Of a stretch of 24,649 bases of DNA, positions 11,101 to 20,100 are shown piece by piece. The stretch spans positions 1 to 24,649 of the forward strand of contig JAUCBJ010006116.1 in assembly GCA_032718475.1 (NCBI GenBank). Reading direction: 5' to 3'. Position 1 is the first letter of the stretch. Each line of letters begins with the position of its first letter. Source of the DNA: Nemertoderma westbladi (Eukaryota; Xenacoelomorpha; Nemertodermatida; Nemertodermatidae). The notes below the pieces were generated by a model, which saw only the letters and a list, made by a program, of their open reading frames with translations, was not told the origin of the DNA and searched no databases. The translations under genes were made by a program, and so were the position numbers.

Positions 11101-14100
11101 TCATAAACATAATTGGTCACACAGCGGTTACTGATGGAACTTATAAAGTAATCATAAACATAATTGGTCACACAACGGTTACTGATGGAACTTATAAAGT
11201 CATCATAAACATAATTGGTCACACAACGGTTACTGATGGAACTTATAAAGTAATCATAAACATAATTGGTCACACAACGGTTACTGATGGAACTTATAAA
11301 GTAATCATAAACATAATTGGTCACACAACGGTTACTGATGGAACTTATAAAGTAATCATAAACATAATTGGTCACACAACGGTTACTGATGGAACTTATA
11401 AAGTCATCATAAACATAATTGGTCACACAACGGTTACTGGTGGAACTTATAAAGTCATCATAAACATAATTGGTCACACAACGGTTACTGATGGAACTTA
11501 TAAAGTAATCATAAACATAATAGGTCACACAACGGTTACTGATGGAACTTATAAAGTAATCATAAACATAATTGGTCACACAACGGTTACTGATGGAACT
11601 TATAAAGTCATCATAAACATAATTGGTCACACAACGGTTACTGATGGAACTTATAAAGTAATCATAAACATAATTGGTCACACAACGGTTACTGATGGAA
11701 CTTATAAAGTAATCATAAACATAATTGGTCACACAACGGTTACTGGTGGAACTTATAAAGTCATCATAAACATAATTGGTCACTCAACGGTTACTGATGG
11801 AACTTATAAAGTCATCATAAACATAATAGGTCACACAACGGTTACTGATGGAACTTATGAAGTAATCATAAACATAATTGGTCACACAACGGTTACTGGT
11901 GGAACTTATAAAGTAAAAAGTAATCATAAACATAATTGGTCACACAGCGGTTACTGATGGAACTTATAAAGTCATCATAAACATAATTGGTCACACAACG
12001 GTTACTGGTGGAACTTATAAAGTAAAAAGTAATCATAAACATAATTGGTCACACAACGGTTACTGATGGAACTTATAAAGTAATCATAAACATAATAGGT
12101 CACACAACGGTTACTGATGGAACTTATAAAGTAATCATAAACATAATTGGTCACACAACGGTTACTGATGGAACTTATAAAGTCATCATAAACATAATAG
12201 GTCACACAACGGTTACTGATGGAACTTATAAAGTCATCATAAACATAATAGGTCACACAACGGTTACTGATGGAACTTATAAATTAATCATAAACATAAT
12301 TGGTCACTCAACGGTTACTGATGGAACTTATAAAGTCATCATAAACATAATAGGCCACACAACGGTTACTGATGGAACTTATAAAGTCATCATAAACATA
12401 ATAGGTCACACAACGGTTACTGATGGAACTTATAAAGTCATCATAAACATAATTGGTCACACAACGGTTACTGGTGGAACTTATAAAGTCATCATAAACA
12501 TAATTGGTTACACAACGGTTACTGATGGAACTTATAAAGTAATCATAAACATAATTGGTCACACAACGGTTACTGATGGAACTTATAAAGTAATCATAAA
12601 CATAATTGGTCACACAACGGTTACTGGTGGAACTTATAAAGTCATCATAAACATAGTTGGTCACACAACGGTTACTGATGGAACTTATAAAGTAATCATA
12701 AACATAATTGGTCACACAACGGTTACTGATGGAACTTATAAAGTCATCATAAACATAATTGGTCACACAACGGTTACTGATGGAACTTATAAAGTAATCA
12801 TAAACATAATTGGTCACACAACGGTTACTGATGGAACTTATAAAGTAATCATAAACATAGTTGGTCACACAACGGTTACTGATGGAACTTATAAAGTAAT
12901 CATAAACATAATTGGTCGCACAACGGTTACTGATGGAACTTATAAAGTCATCATAAACATAATTGGTCACACAATATTCTTACCTGAACATTGTCCACAG
13001 GATTCCGGACATTCTTTGAGCAAATATTCTGGATTGGCACGACATTCTCCAATCTCAGCCCAATTTGGACATTCATCCCTCTTGTCTTTACAATCCTCTG
13101 TAGAAAATAATAGGAATTATTAGGATGTTGAACTTTGTAGTTGTAACCGGTTTTGCTAGAATGCGGGACCGTATTGGGTCAAGGGGTCGTTGTGATTGAA
13201 ATCCATGAAATCTAGTGAATTTATTCATAGGAGGAAGCCGGGTGTGTTCTCGCGTTTGCACATTTGAAATATTTCGTTGTCAGCAATTTTTAACATACAT
13301 TACTACGGTACATCTATAATCTACATACCTCATAGTTAATACACAGAGAACCTCAAACAAAAGCCGCTAAAATTGGCACAAATATCGCTATAATTGCAAC
13401 TGACATTGTACCAAACGCCAAAACCTTTGGAAGATGACTGCATCTGCTAATAACGGTTGCGCCATCGGCTCTTGTGTTTGGTGGTCATTCATTGGCTAAT
13501 TAATATTAGATATATATACATGTATTACTGCCGTGTTAAGGCTAAATACCCTATCTCAAAAAATCTCAAATTTTTTTTATTTTAGAAATCCACATAAAAT
13601 TTGACGCTCTATCTAACAGTATAGAACAATAGGGCTGTTTCTGAGCGCAAAATAGAGTTTTCAGGTGGCAAAATACCCTACAAAACACCTATTTGACCTC
13701 TATGTTAAGGCAAAACACCCTATCGCCAGCTGGAACAGATAGGGTATATTGCCTAAAATATTTGGGCATTCTACAATACCCTATATCAATATTTTTGAGA
13801 TAGGGTATTGACATCTTAGTATAGATATAACTGTTTCCAGCTGTAGATAGGGTATTTCTCTAGATTAGGCACGGAACAGCTTTCATTTCAATTATTGCTT
13901 TAGGCATTAGGCCTATAATATATTATGGATCTTGAAGATGATGAACCATTGCCATTCTTTGGGTTTGAATTACCGGAAGTGGAATGTCGTAAGAACTCAA
14001 TGACGAGAAAGAGAAATGCACCAATAATAATGCCTTCATACAAAGTTTATCCAAAGCGACAGAAGAGGAGGGACATGGTCAGTGTCGGTGTGTCGGAAGA

Positions 14101-17100
14101 TTCTGGGGGGAAGGACAGGGACACGGTCAGTGTGTCGGATAATTCTGGGAAGAAGGACAGGAACCCGGTCGGGTGTGTCGGATGATTCTGGGGGGAAGAA
14201 CACGGACACAGTCGGTGTGACGGATGATTCTGGGGGGAAGGACAGGGACACGGTCAGTGTGTTGGATGATTCTGGGAGGAAGGACAGGGACATGGTCGGT
14301 GTGTCGGATGATACTGGGAGGAAATACAGGGACCCGGTCGGTGTCTTAGATGATACTGGGAGGAAGGACAGGGACATGGTCGGTGTGTCAGATGATACTG
14401 GGAGGAAGGACAGGGACACGGTCGGTGTGTTGGATGATACTGGGAGGAAGGACAGGGACAAAACCCAGAGTGTGATGTATTATATCAGAAATATCGCAAA
14501 GTCTTCCATGGAATGAATATATCGTTCGCCAAGTTAGGACATGAGGAGTGTATAAAATGTGAAATGCATAAGCTGCATACCTGTGCCGCTTCCAACTTAA
14601 ACGTGTATGTGATATATGTGTCGAGCATGATACACACATCGACCGTGCGAGGGCCTCCAGAGAAACATATCAAAGGGATGCCGCGATTAGGGGAAATAGT
14701 TCAACCACCATATTTTCTGCGGATTTGCAGAAAGTCATCATGTTGCCCGTTCTTGAAATGTTTAAGGACGTGCAATTCTTGAGAAGAGTCGTAGCAAATC
14801 ACGAACAATAATGATATTTTCTCTGCTATTTGGCATGATGGGGAGCATGGTAGAAACGATGAAGACATTGCATCCACATTTTTCTATTTTCTAGAATCAG
14901 TCAGGGATAAAGAGCTTGTGAAGATATGGGTTGATAATTGCGGCGCTCAGAACAAAAACTACACACTCTACTCGTGTCTTATAAAACTTGTTCAGTTTAT
15001 GGGACAAAAAGCTATCGAGTTGTGGTACTATTCCATTCCTCTATGTCAGCAGACAACTTACACCGGCTAGTTAATAAGGAAATAAAGACAGCTAAGAAAG
15101 TATATGACTTTCAAGATTTCGGAACTTGGGTAAAGAAAGCTGCGAGCTTCAATTCTGAAGTAAAGATAATTGAGCATGGTGACGTTCATCTTTGGACCAA
15201 TGAGATCTCCGTCCATAAACTTAAAAAACATCGAGACAATGGTACCTTTCCATTACTGAAGTCTGTCGTAGCCGTAAGGTTTGAGAAGGGATACAAGATG
15301 ATAAAGTATAGAGTAAATTATGGCGTTCCAGATGGGTTGGAAGTTGATCTCATGAAGAGAAAAGTCATCTATTGCGTTCCTGAATATCAAAAGGAAGCTA
15401 AAGGTGTTCCCAGCGACCGATTGGACGAATTAATTCGTCGCCTAGCTCCAGTAATTCCTGCAAATCGACTTAAGTTCTGGAACGAGATAGTCCTGCGTCC
15501 AAATGAAGATACATAAATTGATTTTAAACTATATTAATTTGAATTGGATTTTATTGAATATTTGACTATTTAATTTGTGAATGTTATAAATTGGGTACCT
15601 TGTACTTGTTTTTGTATGTTTTGTAATATACAAATGGACTAAATATACAAAATTAACATATTAAAATATTTTTTATGTAAAAATAATTACAACTACAGAA
15701 AATGTCAGAATACCCTATATTAAAAATAGTACCCTATATACGAGATAGGGTAAATCCCTAACTGAATAATTACCTAAATGTTTTGGTAAAACACCCTATC
15801 TCGATTTTCTGCGCCATCTAGTGTCCAAAGTACTTATCGGCACATGCCATAAAAATTGTGCGCATTTTTCACTACATAGGGGACCATTACGGAGTTATAT
15901 TAACATTGTTCCTAGCGTGGACAATCGATCAAACTAAATCGCTATTTTCTCAAAATGACATTTTTCGAGATAGGGTATTTAGCCTTAGCACGGTATATAC
16001 AGTACATGTTTCCTGACTGCAAGAATCCTTAACGATCTTCTTATTACCGATTCAATTTTTGCGGATATTTTTTTTTACTTACCAGGAGCGGGAGGCTCTG
16101 GTGCTTTGATACACTCGCCGGATCCGTTGTCAATGTATCCGTCATCACAGCCACAAGTCAGGGTGTAATTCTCTATGTAGCAGCTGGAATGCATCCCACA
16201 GGCCTGCAATACAATGTTCCATTATTATTCGAATTCCTCTACAAATCTTAATGAATTCACAAGAAATTTGAAACAGAGATAGTTTGACATCCGGACTTGT
16301 TAATACAGTACAGTAGGTGAGAAAATAAATTTAATTTTCGTATTCAATCTTTAGTTGGTGTTTAAAAAAGTTTCCGCATCGATAAATTGAGTCACATTGC
16401 ATTTATTCTTTAGTTGTACAGATGGAAGGTTACCCCGCCTCAATGTTAAATTCTAAATTTAGGGAAAGGAGCAGGTTACAGTGGCACGTTATTTTAACCA
16501 AAACAATAAACTAAACACAATAGAACAGGTTACTGTTATATTTTTGAGAGTAATCAGCTGTTATTTCTGTCCAATTTCCAAGGGATTAATTTTTATTGCG
16601 TCCAGTCCCCCCCCCCCCCCCCCCCCCCCCTATCTGGGAAGGTGAACTTCCAATTTGAGGATTTCTATTTGTGAAACCATTGCTATATTTTATATAATTA
16701 TTATATTTGTGAAACTTCCCCATATTGTTGTGATGACCAACTACTCTTACTCCTATTGCACTGTTCTTATACTCCAGTCGAACGGCAATGACCGATTTAG
16801 AGCGTGAAGACACAACCAAAACAATAGTAGAGTGATATTTTGCGCAAAACGTAATGGTCCACTGAATAAAAAATAGACCCAGCCTATACCTTGGTGCAAT
16901 AATTATAGAACAAATCACTCTTATTGCTTTGATTTTGTTTGAAACTACTAAATCGGTCATTGCTGTCAGTTCAGCCAATATCCCAGTAAAAAATCCCCAT
17001 GTGTAACGCATTCATGCCACATATGCAGCATTCGTAAAAGGTGCGTGCAATGTTATTTAAGATTCGTGAAGCCTTCGTCAATGGTTCGTCAGTCCGAATA

Positions 17101-20100
17101 ATTTAACGAATGCGTATAGTATTCGTATCGCATGTGAAATTTCACTTGTAAATATATTCGTGGCTCATCATTCGTGGCACATGCGATACGAATACTTCCA
17201 CTCCACACAAAAAATAATTCGTGGTTCATTCGTTCGTGCCACATGCGATACGAATGCTTAGCCACGCCACGCTTAAAATTATTCGTGGTCCATTCGTGAC
17301 GCATGCGATACGCATGCAAAGCACTCTCAATATGTTGATTCCATAATTACCTGAAGAAGCCCTGATGGGAGAAAGCTTTGTAATAACTGTTGTTATTCAT
17401 TTCACTATTCACCTGAGGTCAACCCGACCTACCCCGAACTGTATCAATATGATTACCACGGTGACGAGAGCGCGAGAATTCCCCCTTAAGTTACCAATTA
17501 CGTTTCCAGAGCAACGAAAATTTTCTAATAATTTTTATTATCACTTTGGCTTTTACAATAGAAGCGTATAAGCAATAGGATATGCAATATGTAATTGGTA
17601 CTGTAACTATGTAGCGTGACGTGCATACAGTAGTTTAATCAATCGAGTCATTGCTCAATTTCGTTTGCACCAATTTGTGGGAAACCCCACCATTAAAAAA
17701 ATTGTTAATATGTTTATAGTTAACACCAGTTTTTGATGCCTAGTTTGCCTCGACTACTATAGTATATATTTAAAACGTACCACAGCTGGATCGGAACAAT
17801 CTTCACACTTATTTGTGTCGTAGTTAATCCCATACGGAGCTTCACATTCGCATGTTGGTTCGCCCTCACCATTAACTACACACGATTGGTGGTCCAGGGG
17901 GCAAGAGTGACCATCACAGGGGTTAGCACCTAGTATATAGACCGAAATAATTACGAATAAAAATTGTGGGGGGGGGGGATAATAATTCAAATTTGAATAT
18001 TTATTATACTGTGACTAATAAAGAATATACTGAATGATATCAGGAATATATTTCAACTGCAGATTGCACACGGACATTATTAATCAGAGTGAATTACATG
18101 CTCACCTTGCTTGCTTTTTTTTACAATACGTAATAAGTATTATAAACTTGTATCAAAACTATTTAGAGATACATAGTATTGTTATCGAAATTTCCCAAAA
18201 AAAAGTAAGATAGACAGGCGTCATATGTACAGTATGTAGCATAAACTTACCTACTACAGTAATAGACCAGGGATATTACCAATAAAGGCACTGAAACTTC
18301 AACAAACTTAGAGATAAATTAGCTAAATAATTTAAACTCAAGTAGGCCTAGGCCTTGAAACGGGTGATTGATTTTAATCAAATTAATTAAATAACTTACT
18401 TCCGCAGACACCATCAACGAGTGTGGTTCCTTCGGGGCAGATGCAAACAGATGTTCCCCCTTTACAGCCGCAACCTACAACAGTAAACAATTTGGTGACA
18501 AAAATTCGTAAAAAAACTGAAAAAATAATAATAAAATATATTAGTGAAATAGTATTGATTGATACCGAAATACTACTGACTAGATCAGAGGTGTATTAAA
18601 TTAATTGCCCGGGTACTTTACTGTACCTTGATAGGTCCAGAGAACAAAGAAACAGCTAGATATCAGGGTTGGGTGCAATCTTCGCCCGCGTACAACATTC
18701 GCCCGGAGGAAACCTTCGCCCGTAAGGCAATCTTCGCCCGCGAGCAACCTTCGCTCAATAAGATTTGTGTTAGTAAACATTTTAGTTACCAATTTGGGGA
18801 AAGGAGCAGATTACAGAGACAGCTTTTTCTAACCAAATCAATAATTGTATAATGGGCGAAGGTTGCTCGTGGGTGAAGATTGCCTGTGGGCGAAGGTTTC
18901 CGCCGGGCGATAGTTGCTCATTTTGAGGACGAAGATTGCTCCGGGCGAAGAGTGGACGCGGGCGAAGCTTTCTCGCCGGCGAAGTATGCTGCGTACCGAT
19001 ATCAGTACAGATACAGATGTTTATACTGCCCTCCTAAGGCAAAACTATGTAACTCAAAAAGTCAAGTTTTGAGAAAAATTAACCTAAGTTAACGAATCGA
19101 TACCAATATCTCATTTTCGTCAAAATTCAAGTTACATGGGTCTGCCTTAGGACGGCAGTATATATATAGGCCTACCTTGTGTAATGTGTAGGCTATTGTC
19201 CTTCAGACGTCCGCAATATGTCATTGCGGCAGTGAATGTAATTAAATAATAAGTTACTTACTTCCTGTGCATTGCTCAGTAGACTCAGTTGTTACTCGAC
19301 AGGAATCTTCGCAGGTAACATACACAACTGAAAAAATATAAAAAATATGTAACTCACAAAACTGAAAAAATATAAAAAATATGTAACTCACAAAACTGAA
19401 AAAATATAAAAAATATGTGACTCACACAACTGAAAAAATAAAAAAAATATGTGACTCACACAACTGAAAAAATATAAAAAATATGTGACTCACAAAACTG
19501 AAAAAAAATATAAAAAATATGTGACTCACACAACTGAAAAAATAAAAAAATATGTGACTCACACAACTGAAAAAATATAAAAAATATGTAACTCACAAAA
19601 CTGAAAAAATATAAAAAATATGTGACTCACACAACTGAAAAAATATAAAAAATATGTAACTCACAAAACTGAAAAAATATAAAAAATATGTGACTCACAC
19701 AACTGAAAAAATAAAAAAAATATGTGACTCACACAACTGAAAAAATAAAAAAAATATGTGACTCACAAAACTGAAAAAAAATATAAAAAATATGTGACTC
19801 ACACAACTGAAAAAATAAAAAAAATATGTGACTCACACAACTGAAAAATTAAAAAAATATGTAACTCACACAACTGAAAAAATAAAAAAAATATGTGACT
19901 CACAAAACTGAAAAAATAAAAAAAATATGTGACTCACACAACTGAAAAAATAAAAAAAATATGTGACTCACAAAACTGAAAAAATATAAAAAATATGTGA
20001 CTCACACAACTGAAAAAATAAAAAAAATATGTGACTCACAAAACTGAAAAAAAATATAAAAAATATGTGACTCACACAACTGAAAAAATAAAAAAAATAT

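Larger units (their letters stand above)
13531..15993 (+). mobile_element. 2.46-kb DNA transposon with 27-bp terminal inverted repeats
   Basis: Left end 13531-13557 and right end 15967-15993 are inverted and match at 26 of 27 bases (CCGTG, T or C, TAAGGCTAAATACC and so on, ending CTATCTC). Subterminal ACCCTATCTC-like words recur inside both ends. It carries a broken transposase-like gene at 13925-15516. A clear target-site duplication is not seen; extending the left end to TACTGCCG gives the same terminus as the MITE at 19024-19160. It sits in intron 5 of the EGF/ShKT gene, in the opposite orientation to it. Confidence 0.8.

Noticed and set aside
8858-12970. Long minus-strand open frames of VTNYVYDDFISS-type repeats
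   Set aside because: The 51-bp period is a multiple of three and happens to lack stops on this strand. The array lies wholly in intron 6, bounded by good splice sites, and the frame breaks at every 58-bp unit.
8932-12974. CRISPR array
   Set aside because: The repeats are directly contiguous, with no unique spacers, and the context is an animal intron.
12984-13097. ShKT module taken as proof of a toxin
   Set aside because: The domain name comes from a toxin, but it is common in non-toxic secreted proteins; no toxin-specific feature is visible.
16586-17011. 141-codon minus-strand open stretch
   Set aside because: It lies inside intron 4, spans a fold-back repeat and a poly(G) run, and has no recognised domain.
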